Source: Monomorium pharaonis (Eukaryota > Arthropoda > Insecta > Hymenoptera > Formicidae). From it: 64,000 nt of DNA. This document shows positions 40,181 through 52,038 of this stretch, one piece after another (position 1 is the stretch's first letter; each line of letters starts with the position of its first letter). The stretch is taken from NCBI RefSeq assembly GCF_013373865.1, contig NC_050467.1:3038001-3102000 (forward strand), written 5' to 3'. The position numbers were made by a program, and so were the translations under genes. The notes beneath the pieces were generated by a model. The model was not told the origin of the DNA. It saw only the letters and a list, made by a program, of their open reading frames with translations, and did not search any database.

Positions 40181-41150
40181 CAATTATTAAATAAATAATT
40201 TTAAATATTTATACATATATCCAGAGGTGTGGAGAATGTATGAGTATTATATTTTCCTTAATGTTTAGATGTTTTTCTTGTAGCTATAAAAATTTCCTTG
40301 ATATAAGGATTTTGTCCCATAATATCTCTTTTTCGCACATCATAAAAGCACCAAGATTTTTCTTTCCCGCAAATAGAGAGCGAAATTGCGCGGTAACACA
40401 CTTCGCGGAACATCTCCTAAAGAGCGACAAAGCACGAGGTAGATATCCGCATACATGCAGCAGTGTCGAGAGTTATCATTAATCTTCAGTTGACTAAGCA
40501 TTCGTATTTATCGTATGGGTCACATCAGCCGGATATCGTTGTGATTATCAGGCGGCAAAATTGCCTTCCATCAACAGTAAATTGCACGTACGCATTGTGT
40601 GACTCAATTACACACAACAGCGTGTTGCAAGTTGCACTTGCAAGTGCAAGTGCATTAAACGTATCGTACGATACACGTGTAAGAAAATTTTTAAGTATAA
40701 TCGCCCTATATCCTCGAATAATAAAAATAAAAATTGAACTCTAAACATCATGTTTTACAATAATATTTGAACTTCATGGCAGAAGATTGCATTATTACTT
40801 GACTTGAGATCGATAAATATGTTGAGAAATAACAAAGTCTGAAATTAATGATCTAGTTAATCTAGTAATGTACTACAAAATGTACTAAAATTTAATAAAA
40901 AATAAAAAATAAAATTTAGTTATTTCGACGTCAAAATTATTTCGGTTCATTATTCAGTATCAATAAAAAGATAAAAAGAAAATTCTGTAAATAATTCTAC
41001 TCTTAATGTATTTGTTACAATTTTATCCTTGCAGATATAAATAGTAAATTTGAAAATTTATGAGATATGAGAGATATAGCTGTTATATTTGGCCATTCTC
41101 AGAAAATGAGACGCAACGAAAAAGAATAAAATGCACCACAAATACAGATT
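40181..41150. other. Non-coding stretch with a palindrome cluster
   Basis: A 93-codon frame at 40,463-40,744 is open but starts without an ATG and ends in AT-rich sequence. Three short palindromes lie at 40,634-40,680. No gene recognised. Confidence 0.45.
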
Positions 41151-41320
41151 CGCTCACATAGGTAAATACATTGTTTCACACAAACGGGACAACACGAAAG
41201 TGACTTACGATTTCCATCTCATTGTTCTGTCCATAATGTAAAATTAACATGAGATGAGTATACAGTGCTATAAGACACAAAAATAATGTATGAGTTATAT
41301 CAGCGTTTTAATTAAGTTTT
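41151..41320 (+). pseudogene. Decayed copy of the 38.5-38.7 kb sequence
   Basis: This segment aligns over its length with 38,546-38,718, sharing exact blocks CGAAAGTGACTTACG, TTGTTCTGTCC and AAATTAACA in the same order and the TTTTAATTAAG at the right end. The frame that is open in the left copy is interrupted here by stops and length changes. It is called a pseudogene only if the left copy is coding; otherwise it is a diverged dispersed repeat. Confidence 0.35.
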
Positions 41321-42755
41321 CGCGCAGTTATAAAGACAATTAAATTAATTCAACGTTTACAATTAAACATAATAATTATGATGGACATATATATACATAA
41401 ATTAAATAATCGCGTTAGACGTTATCTAAATCTATTTTTCTATAAACAAAATTGTTTTAAAAAAGTATTGAAAATATTTAGAAATCTATAAATTCGTAAA
41501 ACAATGTTTGATTCAATAATTCATGAATTATTAAACCCATATATATGTATATTGTTGTATACACAAATTCTTGAGTTTCCAAATATCTATGGATTTATGA
41601 AAAATTTCTATTAAATCCGAGTAAAAGAGTTGTTACACAGACATGTCGATCTATAAATTACTAAGTCGTTAAACACTATAAATTGTTGGATTTAAAAGCT
41701 TTACATATTTTGAGGCAATCTGTAGAGGCAAACCACGTTGACACAAACGCAACATTGTTATTACAATAAACAACGAACCGATTTACATATGTCACAATGC
41801 TACACGAGCATTGCACCGCTACACTTTATCAACACCGACCATCTCTCGACCAGAGTTATCGACCATCGAATCATCTTACAGATAAATCCTTCGCGCGTGA
41901 ATTATTACGACGCGTCGCATTTATCTTCGTTGTAGCTTCAACGCAGAAACACAGAAATTTTGAAATCGCGTAGCGAACGGCCAAAGCGAAAAGCGGCTGG
42001 ATTTTCGCGCAACGTTAATTAACGAACATTTTTGCATTAGTAATTATACATTACCGCGCATCACATTTACCATCCATCGGATAAAATGAGGGAGTGTATA
42101 AAAAATACACTTTACATGTTCGAAATTCCTATATCAATCTGCTTTTATGATCGGCCACCGGAAATTTAAATCCCGCGTGCAAAGATGATTCTCGTTCTGC
42201 TCCGTAAAATCCGCGTCTAATGAGTTACTCTCGTGGTGACGAGGATTAAACCATTACTAATTTACATGATTATTATATTAAAACATTAAATAAATTCATT
42301 TTCAAAATTTAAGTATATGATTTACGAGCTCGCACCAAAAATCGGTGACATATTCACGTATACAACACAATGCATTATAAAATTTTTAATGGAATGTTTA
42401 ATATTAATGTTACATTAATATATTCATACAGTATAAAATTAATTTGATTAAATATAGTTAGCTGTATTAAAAATATTACTCACTAATGTATCTGCATTTA
42501 TAAATTTATTCTAGAGTTCTGAACACAAAATGCATTTTGAAATTATGAAGGAACGCCAACCATTGATATCATTACCCAGGCAATATGCCGTTATAATTTT
42601 CCAAATTGCGACGAAATTTCAATACACTTTTGATTGAAATTTAATACAATTAATATTCTGTACGAAAAGTGATGAATGATAATGCTTCAGCAGTGAATAA
42701 TGGAAAACAATAGGTATGCGATGTTCACTAAAAAACTGAAATAAGACATTTTCCC
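41321..42755. other. Non-coding stretch
   Basis: AT-rich with a moderately GC-rich patch at 41,730-42,010. No exon, RNA gene or element recognised. Confidence 0.5.
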
Positions 42756-42834
42756 CGATATTTATTCCACAGCGTAACAACGATATTTATTCCATCATGC
42801 GGATAATAATATTTATTCCATCACGTAGATAACG
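42756..42834 (+). repeat. Three-copy minisatellite, about 26-bp unit
   Basis: Three tandem units each begin with ATATTTATTCCA, followed by a variable tail (CAGCGTAACAACG, TCATGCGGATAATA, TCACGTAGATAACG). Confidence 0.8.
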
Positions 42835-45005
42835 AACGTACATTTCTTAGATTTTCCTTGATCCGTTTGCCGATACACGTCCTTCTTTCGATCCACTCTC
42901 GATTCTCTTTCTCTGTCACTGAGATTGAATCGTAATAAACCAGTACGTGATAAATTTTATCAAGGAACACTGCAATGCGAAACGTGCCACGAGACACGAG
43001 ACGCATACATGAAGTAAACGACCGCGAACGAATTATCAGAAGCACCGACGTAAAATCTTGCTTGCTGCAGCGCGGACACTTTTATTGCGTTCTGCTCGTC
43101 GGAAGTTATTATAACAACAGTCAAGCGAACTTCCGCATTACTCTCACGTCTTGCTTCATACCTGCCATATTTTCACGCATAAAATCCTTTAATTTAAATT
43201 TTTACCTCATACCCAAGGTGTGCCCGAGAATTTCGAATTAATTTGCGCTCCTATTCATTTTTATTCACAGTTCTTATTCGACGATAGTCGTATTATAAAC
43301 ATCCAATCTCTCTCTAGCACTGATTTTCTCATCATATTGTTACCTATTTAAATTTAATTACAATTTTTCTTATTCATCTTGGAAATGCTTCTCATTCACA
43401 ACGCGAATGCACGTGAACTACGTGAACTTTAATCACATTATTATATCCTATAGTATCCTATACTATTCTCTCTTTCTTTCGTTATTTCTAATTTTTTAAT
43501 TTCTGCTTCTCTAAAAATATTGATGCAGCCAAACAGATTCAAGATATCTCAAAAAACAATTTTTTTCAGTTTAAATGTTTTGAATCATTAAAATTTGATC
43601 AAATGTTTTAATGCAATTATGCACATGGTTTCACGATTTGGTCTGCTAGTATATCGTGAAAGAATAAAAATTTGACTCTTCACTTAATGGATTAAATTCT
43701 TACAATGTCCATCTCAAAACTCTTTTCTTTTTCGCAAACTCAAATGTCAATTTTCAAATCGTGTGCCATTATTGTAACAAATAAGACATAAAAAATTATA
43801 CCTTCATAAAACAAAAAATTTATGAGAATGAATATTATGCCCAAAATTTCATGTGTCTATAAGAACACGAAACTAACAAGAACTTGGCACATAAGCTTCA
43901 AGTAACTCCGAAATATAAATATATCAATTCGAAAAAGCACATCGTCGTATTTTCCTCTGCCACATCAAACAAATAAATAATTACCCGAGCGATAGCAACA
44001 AAATATATTGTATCGTATTTTCTTCGTCGAAGCGACGTGATTGAATAGCGCTCATACTTTTCCCGCGGAGCATTTAGCTTGTTTATTTAGAACCGGACGA
44101 CGCAATCCGCGGGGGACGAGGACAAACGTCGTGATAAAATAAAATTAACAAAACCGCGCGTCAGAGAAATAAGAAGCGGGATAAGACGCATTAGTCGAGA
44201 AACACTGATGGCGGTCTATCATCTGGCGTATAACGTGGCACAGTTAAATAAACCCCGGGAAATGCATTTCTCTGCGTGCACGCGCGCGCCCGTCCCGGAT
44301 AGCACCGGATGCGGCTGTCATCCCCGCGTGCTCGTGCATCATCTTCTAGAAGACGCGGGATCACATCTTCCTCTCCGCCGTTTCTTCGTCGCTTCCCGCT
44401 TCTATTCCCTTTCCCCTCGCCCGCGGGTTTCTTTTTTTTTTCACCTGATCCTTCTTTTTTCCACGAGGTTCTGTCGGTGATTCTTCGAGAACGTTCGCGC
44501 TTTTACGTAATCCAGGTAACTTAAGCATTAATTTTTGTTAAACTTGCAATTATTGCCGTAGAAAAATATACGTCAATCTCGCATTCTGCTTTTTCGCGGA
44601 GGGAAGGGATTATCACTTTTTCACTGTTCTCAAAATTTTATAATGTTGTTGCTCTTATAATACCATTTCGTAGTACTGATGTATCAATATCGACAGATTT
44701 GTAAACAACTTTTGTAATTAAAAATTGCCACGCGAGTTCTACTTTATTTTAAACATGCGAGAAAGTTCTACTTAAGAACTTATGCTCTCCCTTCATTAAA
44801 AAGATAATTTAGAGAAAGAAATTATCGAACAATCTCGTATTTATCACCCCCATAGATAATTTCACGCAAATGATACGTATACGTGTATATAAACGTCTGC
44901 AGCACAAATTGTATCACAAGAAACATGAACCATACGTACGTGACGTTTAAAATCGCGTGTAGCACATCTCCTTAGCACGTAACAAAGTGATCGTGCAAAC
45001 GGAAA
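42835..45005. other. Non-coding stretch
   Basis: An ATG-initiated 88-codon frame at 42,975-43,241 is open but unrecognised. CpG-rich sequence at 44,030-44,510 precedes a mixed region. No gene called. Confidence 0.4.
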
Positions 45006-45176
45006 ATGAATTTATTTCGAGTATCCTGCCGGACAAAGGACAAGGATGATGACAACGATGACAACGACGGGGACGACAGCGACCAACGACCCGAACGATA
45101 TTTTCAAGGCGGGAAATTTATGCCGCTCGCGCCATTCGTTACGACGACGGCTCTATCTGCGCGTGACGTTTATTAA
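45006..45176 (+). CDS. Weak candidate small ORF with an acidic repeat
   Basis: A 56-codon frame runs from ATG (context AAAATGA) to TAA. After MNLFRVSCRTKDK comes an Asp/Asn-rich run of about 15 residues encoded by imperfect GAYRAC repeats, then RYFQGGKFMPLAPFV. It has no known domain. The repeat could by itself keep the frame open, so the coding evidence is weak. Confidence 0.15.
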   Translation: MNLFRVSCRTKDKDDDNDDNDGDDSDQRPERYFQGGKFMPLAPFVTTTALSARDVY

Positions 45177-45994
45177 TAACCTTTCTATCTTTAAAGGGAA
45201 TAACGACGCGCCGGCGTGTCACCTCGCTAACGAGACTAAAAGCTCGTAATTGATTCTCTTCCGGCGCTAACCCCACCAGACGCGACCGTGTTCACTCGGA
45301 TGAAAAAGAAGGCTGGCTATTAGCGCCCGTTCATCGGCGGCTATTAAATCAGGGCGACATGGTATCTGGTATACGTCTCCCGCCAAGGTTATCCTTGACT
45401 ACATCTGTTCTACACGGAAACTTTTTCTTCTATCAAAAGGTATTTTGGTAATCTAAAAAGAAATTGAAACTGGTCTGATTGTTTAATTCGTTATTTACGT
45501 TTGCTTGTGGAATTTCAATCGTTTAATTGAACGCGTTGCTTCTAACAGTTCTTTATACATTAATTAATTAGTGAACTTGCTGTCTTGCTGAAATGTATAA
45601 CATCTTTCAAATAATTAAATTTATACATAAAATATAAAAAACGAATTTGAGCTAATTAATTTTCAAATCAAAATTACCAATTAAAATTACTGTTGCTATT
45701 TAATCTTACTCTGATTTATTCTGAAATGTATATACAGCATCATTATATTATATATTTTATAATTGTGAATTAAAATAACATTTTGCACCTCAATATTATT
45801 TTAGAAATTTCTCTGAATTAATTATAAGGTTAATAATCAATAAAATATTCCGTTCAACATTGATGTGTTTCAATAGAATTATAAATTTAAAAAACCCTTC
45901 TCTGTTTTTACATTCCGAGCAATGGGATTAAGTTATTCAAAAGATACTTATTAAAATTGATTAATATATTAAATTATTATGCTATTGCTAGGAA
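45177..45994. other. Non-coding stretch
   Basis: CpG-moderate to 45,420, then AT-rich. Nothing recognised. Confidence 0.5.
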
Positions 45995-46046
45995 AACAAT
46001 TTTCTTGACACCGTGTCGCGCGGTACGTAATGTCAAGAGAATTGTT
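45995..46046. repeat. Hairpin, 16-bp stem with one G-T pair
   Basis: The arms AACAATTTTCTTGACA (45,995-46,010) and TGTCAAGAGAATTGTT (46,031-46,046) pair with one G-T-type mismatch around a 20-base loop that itself contains CCG...CGG. Pairing does not extend outward. Confidence 0.8.
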
Positions 46047-46890
46047 ACTACTGGTACACTCACCAGAGATTCTTCGTGATACACCCGGCTTGAACGCAAT
46101 TTCTCATTAAAGATAATGCCCGTCGTTCTTCAGGCAAACAACTGCGACCGCGAGTAAGAACAGAAAGTAATGCCTCGGCATTCCTCTTAATTAGAATACT
46201 CCACCTTACTGTGAAACGCGTTCTACACGGTCTGCTTGTTAAACAATAGCAGAGATATGAGTAGATACCTCGTTTTAATATTCTAGTTAAATGGAGTTAT
46301 GTTGAGAAAACAAGAAAAGTGGATTTAGAAATAAAACAGCTATGGCTGTTCCTTCGGATTTCGAAAAATATCGATTATTAAATGCTAATGCTAAGTATCA
46401 GCATTATAAATTATTTCTTGCATGCAAATCAAAGGAGCAAAATTATCTAATAATTATTATCAGTTAATTGTATTCATCTGCTTTTATCTCCAGATATATT
46501 AACTAATAATTCAAATAATTCAAAAATACTTTCGAATTATCTATATATATATATAACAAAAAATCGTCAAGATCACCTAAAAATTTATGTTTAAAAAACT
46601 CAAGTTTACTTTTAGTTCAGTAAATATTTCATATTTCGATTCACGATTAATACCGGGATCACGAATTAGCAACGTCTGTAAATTTCTATTAGCACGATCA
46701 AAATTATATTTATAATTATAAATCAATTGACAGGAACAGTCATATAAAAAAGGATCGGTATTTTCGATCGAACGAGCACTCGAAGAAAGCAGCTATAGAG
46801 TTCACTCGAAATAATCAAGAACCGGTCAGAGTACCGTCGGGAAGCTATACGAATGACGTCCTTCCGACCTCGTATTCATCCACTTTGCAG
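46047..46890. other. Non-coding stretch upstream of a candidate exon
   Basis: AT-rich sequence ends in the pyrimidine-rich TTCATCCACTTTGCAG, the likely 3' splice site of the exon that follows. No other exon was identified upstream, so any gene it belongs to has a long intron here or lies mostly outside the window. Confidence 0.4.
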
Positions 46891-47023
46891 GTCTCACAAG
46901 AGTGTCGGTCTAGATTGGATGGCCATCGTCGCCATTTGCAAGGTCGATTGCAACGGTCATTTGGAAGGCCACGGTTTCTTTGCCGACATTTACAGATACT
47001 GGACAGTCGAGCAATTGCTCTAG
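46891..47023 (+). CDS. Candidate 3'-terminal coding exon, unrecognised
   Basis: The segment begins directly after an acceptor (CCACTTTGCAG). It reads one base plus 43 codons to a TAG stop. About 70% of codons end in C or T and 19 of 43 have the RNY pattern, well above the roughly one quarter expected by chance. The peptide includes GLDWMAIVAICKVD and CNGHLEGHGFFADIYRYW and ends WTVEQLL; it has two Cys and no obvious membrane segment. A poly(A) signal AATAAA follows at 47,193-47,198. The other frames over the same bases contain early stops or low-quality peptides. I do not recognise the family, and the preceding exon was not found. Confidence 0.35.
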
Positions 47024-49175
47024 CGAGTTGCGAACAAAGTCAAAAACAAACAAACGCGCAAACAGCTTTTGCAAATAATATCTTTGAATTTATACCGCTA
47101 ATATTATCGATATTACGTGCAGTTAAAGTTTGGAGCGTTCTTCGACTAAAAAAAAATGTTTTAATCGGAAGAAACTATTGAAAAAATATATGAATAAATA
47201 TTTATCGCTAATTGTATCATTCTTTGATTATTAAAATAGAGTAAATCTTAAAATTATTGATGCTTTAAATTAATAAGCTTCCAAACTTCTAAACCTAACT
47301 ATCTTTTAGAGATACTTCATTTACATATTCAGGAGTTTTTGGATTTTCATTCTTTAAACGTAGCAGAAAGTGTACCTACTGTTTTCCAGACAACGCATTG
47401 ATCATACATCAACGAATAGCATAATAATGGAATTTCTATTACACTAATTACGTCTATTATAATTTACGTGCACATAATATCACAATGGCACGTTTCGACG
47501 CGTTATTCACGTTGCAAACTAAATTACAACCAATTATTTATGTGCAGTAATTACGAATATCCCGTTGGGATCGATCACAATCAAAGCTGCATGAAATTTA
47601 CGAGGATCCTTTAATGCAAGACTTTGAGCTGATTCTAATCGAATCATCAATGATCGTCACAAGATTTTTCTTAGAGGAAATGACCGTGAGTTTTATTTTC
47701 CGTAAAATTTATCGATGCTGTATCTAATTCTATTATCTGTAATATAATATTTCCATTCCTTCTTTCAATATTATAATACATAATATTTTAACATATAAAA
47801 AATATCAAATTTTTCCGATTCTCTCAAGAATATTCTGCAAAATACGTTTTTATCCGATATATGCTTGTGACAATCAGATAATGACGAATATCAAATATTT
47901 GAAACATATATCATATGTAATCTTAGGGCAAGTTATCTTGGGTTAGAGAGGATTAACGACCATAACGCTCAAGCCTCCGACATCCGAGATCATTAGAACG
48001 ACTGCGGACAGACGTGTTTCTACGTGACTTGTTCGACGACGTTTTTCTCTCGTAGCTCGGAGGTATCGAACGTTGAGATCGTTTCTCTCAGTTTTGTTTG
48101 CTTTGCGAATCGTACAGTCAACTCGACGCTTTCTTCCCCCTTCTTACGTTTGTCTTTAGCGTATATCCTTGTCCCAGTCTTATTTCTTACGCTAAGACAA
48201 ATGGTACGCGTATAGAAACTTACTCATGAACTTTATGGATTTAAGAGACTCAAAAGATTCAAAGACCGGAATAGACAAAAGTCTAAAAACTCGAATATTA
48301 CGTATAGTATATTTATAACAAAATCTCTCAAACCTTTAAGTTTTAAAAGAATATTTCACAATATTTCTCGACGACTAATAAACTTTTCTATTTTCAATCG
48401 TATTGTATCAAATTGTATGTTACTAGTTACAAAGATGTTTTCTTTTTTAATACATATATTAATTTTTTTTAAATTTATATCAACATTAAAAAATAGTTCT
48501 TTTAAAAAAACGTGTTCTTACAAAAGTTAATAATCTAGCAAAATTCTTATATTATAGACAGATAGAGATAATTAAACAGATAGAGATAATTAATATTTTT
48601 AAATTTCGAAAATTTGAAACCGCTTAAGAATAAAACGTTAGTTAATAGTTAAATATTATTTAAATAATTTATTTAAATATTAAATTGCGCTTATTAACGT
48701 GACTTAAGAGAAAGTGTTTTGAACAAGACTGTAGCACGATTGTCAAGCGTGATTGCCTTCTACGAATCTTTCACGGTAGACACACCTGTGTGAATTGCTT
48801 AAACGAGGTGGTAACGTCGCTCATTAGCGGATACCAAACCAGATGCTAGTCCGTCTACCTCATCGCCGGTGTTATGTTTTAACAGTACAAATATTATACT
48901 AAAAATAATGACAAATTGAATAAACCCTGTATATAATACATTCAATAAAACAAAGAAAGCTCTTATAGAACAAATTAATTGTTTCGAAACATAATTATTA
49001 CTGATAATGTAACATCATATTAAATCTTATCATACTATATTTAACAATTATTTAGATATGTAACATATCGTTGCAGATTTGTATTTTGAAATATTGTCAT
49101 TTAAGTTTTTCAAAAACACTTTTATTATTGGTCATAAACTAAGATTGACTTATATCCTTCCGTGAATTTCCGGAG
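47024..49175. other. Non-coding stretch, possible 3' UTR at the left
   Basis: The first 180 bases could be the 3' UTR of the exon at 46.9 kb. The remainder is AT-rich with a short GC patch (47,930-48,210). Two tandem copies of ACAGATAGAGATAATTA lie at 48,558-48,591. No gene recognised. Confidence 0.45.
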
Positions 49176-49574
49176 CTATCTCAGTAACAAGAAAAATAAA
49201 ATGTAACGATCGCAAGCAATAGGTTCCGATCGGCCGGATTCAGAGGAAAACGCAGAAAATCTGAACTTTGCGTTCGCCAAATACTGAGAGGACTCTGACG
49301 AGAAGGGAAGACTGTGCAAGAAATCAAAACCGGCGCCATAAAACGCGACATCGTCTTCCTCTTCCGAAAAAATTCGCGGCGCCTCGTCGAAGCTACGTCG
49401 AAGAGTCGTCGCCGCGAGAAATGTAACTGACGACGACATTTCTTCGCCGGTGAAGTTTTTACGGAGAATCGCGGGCGTGGATTCTTCCACCGACTTGTCG
49501 TCGACAGAAGTCCGGTTGTAAAATGCGTATTTCTCGTGACTGACCCGATTCGTCGTCGTGTCCCAATCAAAACT
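49176..49574 (-). CDS. Candidate reverse-strand ORF, Ser/Phe-rich, unrecognised
   Basis: An open frame of 132 codons ends in TAG at 49,176-49,178. It includes VEESTPAILRKNFTGEEMSS, an acidic FSEEEDDVAFYGAG segment and FLHSLPFSSESSQYLANAK; the last residues (RYILFFLLLR) are hydrophobic. An in-frame ATG lies at 49,434-49,436. No upstream acceptor with a pyrimidine tract was found. An overlapping ATG-initiated frame (49,181-49,648) is also open but is Arg-rich, as expected for a shadow frame. First-position purine bias is weak, so this may be compositional. No family recognised. Confidence 0.2.
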   Translation of the reverse strand, partial: SFDWDTTTNRVSHEKYAFYNRTSVDDKSVEESTPAILRKNFTGEEMSSSVTFLAATTLRRSFDEAPRIFSEEEDDVAFYGAGFDFLHSLPFSSESSQYLANAKFRFSAFSSESGRSEPIACDRYILFFLLLR

Positions 49575-49648
49575 TTATCCCGTCGTCGCTTTGTATCACA
49601 GTAACTTCTATCCGTTTTACATCCATCATCCGCGAATTCGTGTAACAT

Positions 49649-51048
49649 TTATTCCGTCACCGTGAATTTCGCGCAACGTGGCTTGCCAAAAAAAAAAATT
49701 AAATTTTCCGAATCGTAAGAAGCAAAAAACTTGAGACTTAATAAGTTTCCGACAGTTTTGCAAACTTTGTCGAAGTCGGGCACTAAATGCTCACGAAAGT
49801 AATCTGATAAGTGCTTTTAAAACAATCCCTCACTAACTCAATCTAATTGTTATTGTTGTCACTTTTCTGAGATGCTAATTGTGTGTCTCGCTATTTCATT
49901 GTCAAGTGCGTTGTGACTTGCTTCACGCCGTGTCATTTCATCAGATGTCAAATTATGAATTCCGATAGTTGATATAAAAACTTTGTTTAAAAAAATCGGG
50001 GAAAAAAAAGAAGAGACAAATATAGAAAAGTATGTATATATAAACATTTATATATATATAAATATAATATGTATGTATGTAGGTAAGTATGTATAGACGT
50101 AGATAGGTAGGTGCTTTCTTCGATAACTCTTCAATAAATATATTTAAATAAAAATTAAAATTTAAGCAAAGATGTCGAAACATCTGTTGGAATTTGAATC
50201 TAGGATTCATACATTCCTATTCACACACTTATACATATATAATTAATATGTAATGTAATAGAATTGATCTATTATAAAAATCTACTACGAAAACTTTTAC
50301 GAAGCACATGTAAAGAGTAAATCGCGGAATTTTCGGCCAATTTAATAGGAACACCTCCAAATAAACCAAAGGTCCCTTTCTGTGATTTCCTAAGGAAATT
50401 CCAACACGGTGTTTTCACGTTGTTCACAACCGCACAATTTTCATTCGCGGACGTGTCGAAAAGGAACGGCGCGCGATGTCCGTCCACGGGGATGGTGTGG
50501 CAACTGGCAAGCGCATTAGAATAACGCGACACGCGGCCAGGCTGTGCCTAATTACGTCCCGTTCCCTAGTTTGTATTAATGCGGACGTTAGCATTCAGCC
50601 ACGGCCGTCCAGCTTTCCGCGTTACGTCGTCGCGTTACGTCCCGCGTCGCTCGGCGCCGCGTTACGTGCGTTACGTGTGTCACGACGACCGCCCCGGTGC
50701 GACCGTTGTTACGGCCCAGAAGGGGCATGTTACAACCCCCTCAGCCCTTCAGTCCCCGTGTCGGTCAAGGGATGCACACGGCAGGTGGATTTAACTGCAG
50801 GTATACGTCGCGCAGATAGGGGCCGAGCATCGTTCCAAGCTCGAAATCACTTCGCACGCTAAGCTCGTTACTGATCTCGTGCTTTATTCACGCGAAATGT
50901 CGTCGCTACAATCTGTCTTGCGATTAACTCTGTTACGCGTGCGAAACATGACAATGGGATTTAAAAGATGTCTATTGGCATATTGTGACATGTGCGTGCC
51001 AATGTAATTCACGCAGCTAAAACGGAAATTGAATACCTATGTAATCCG
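49649..51048. other. Non-coding stretch left of the large palindrome
   Basis: AT-rich with TATA/GTAT simple sequence at 50,036-50,112, then a CpG-rich block (50,400-50,900) holding four GCGTTACGT motifs. The sequence immediately left of the palindrome (CCTATGTAATCCG) is unrelated to the right flank. Confidence 0.5.
50619..50676 (+). promoter_or_regulatory. Cluster of four GCGTTACGT motifs
   Basis: GCGTTACGT occurs at 50,619-50,627, 50,632-50,640, 50,659-50,667 and 50,668-50,676, the last two directly abutting. GTTACGT resembles half of the TTACGTAA sites bound by PAR/C-EBP-type bZIP factors. That role is inferred; it could equally be a degenerate short repeat in CpG-rich sequence. Confidence 0.3.
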
Positions 51049-51964
51049 AACAAAATTACCTTTTTAAAAAAGGTAAAAAAAGGCGCCAAGTGTTTGGTTT
51101 TTCCCTTAAGCAAAAAAATTATTGGATGTTTTAACCTAAGTAATATAAGAAAGAAATCACAAATTCAAGATAAAATTTTTAATCAAATTCAACCTAAGTG
51201 GTATATACTTTTGGATGGTTCAACCTAAATATTATACTCACACATAAATTAACTTCTCTACAATAATAATGATATCTAAATATTTTGCGCCAATTATAAG
51301 AACAAATATTTTTATAAAAACTAAAACATTATTACTATTCTTTAGCCAGTTTTTATAATACAAAATTTTTTAGATTTGACACTATAAAATTAAAGTATTA
51401 CGTTTTTTTTTTTCTACAAAAGTAATGATATATATAGAAAATGCGCCAACTATAAAGTAGATGTTTATACAAGCTAGAACATCTACTTTATTATGCTTTG
51501 GCTGACATTATAGTTTAATTTTTTATTAAGCCCGTATCAGACTTATAGAGATTGATATTGAGATTGAAATGAAATATAACCAATTAGTTAGTCAAATTCT
51601 AATTCAATCTCAATCTCAATCTCTAGTCTGATATAGCTTTGATTGTCTTAAGTTTGTCTTTAGATACAATTTCGTTAATTACGAAGTATTTTAACGATAA
51701 ACTTAAGAAGATTCTTAAATATAAGATTAAACTATAAATATTAGCCTTTTGTATTAAATATTGGCTGCTGTGCGCCGATACGAGGCTGCTGTGCGCCTGC
51801 AAAAAACAATTGTCAGGAAGTATATTGGCAAAGAGTAAAGAAAATAATATTGAGCTGGTAAATAAGTTTTAATACAAACAAATTATAAATATTACAAATA
51901 AATATTTTAATACAAATAAATATTTTACTACAAAAACTTGGCGCTGCTAAACCGAATAATTTGC
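51049..51964 (+). repeat. Left arm of a 916-bp inverted repeat
   Basis: The arm starts AACAAAATTACC at the outer edge and ends ACCGAATAATTTGC at the inner edge. Position p pairs with 104,238 minus p over the whole arm, so there is no net gap. Six sampled blocks (about 300 bases, including an 11-base homopolymer) were identical to the right arm. Inside it are a 13-bp-stem hairpin (51,453-51,490), a longer imperfect hairpin (51,535-51,633), a 14-base direct repeat GGCTGCTGTGCGCC (51,763 and 51,784) and CTTAAGTTT/AAACTTAAG arms (51,647-51,707). It has no open frame of note. Confidence 0.95.
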
Positions 51965-51998
51965 CAGCTCTTCCTTTTTCTCTTGTATGTGCATCTGA

Positions 51999-52038
<40 letters not shown>

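Noticed and set aside
50476..50862. 128-codon Arg-rich frame
   Set aside because: It lies in a CpG-rich block dominated by GCGTTACGT repeats; a second frame is open over the same bases and no domain is visible.
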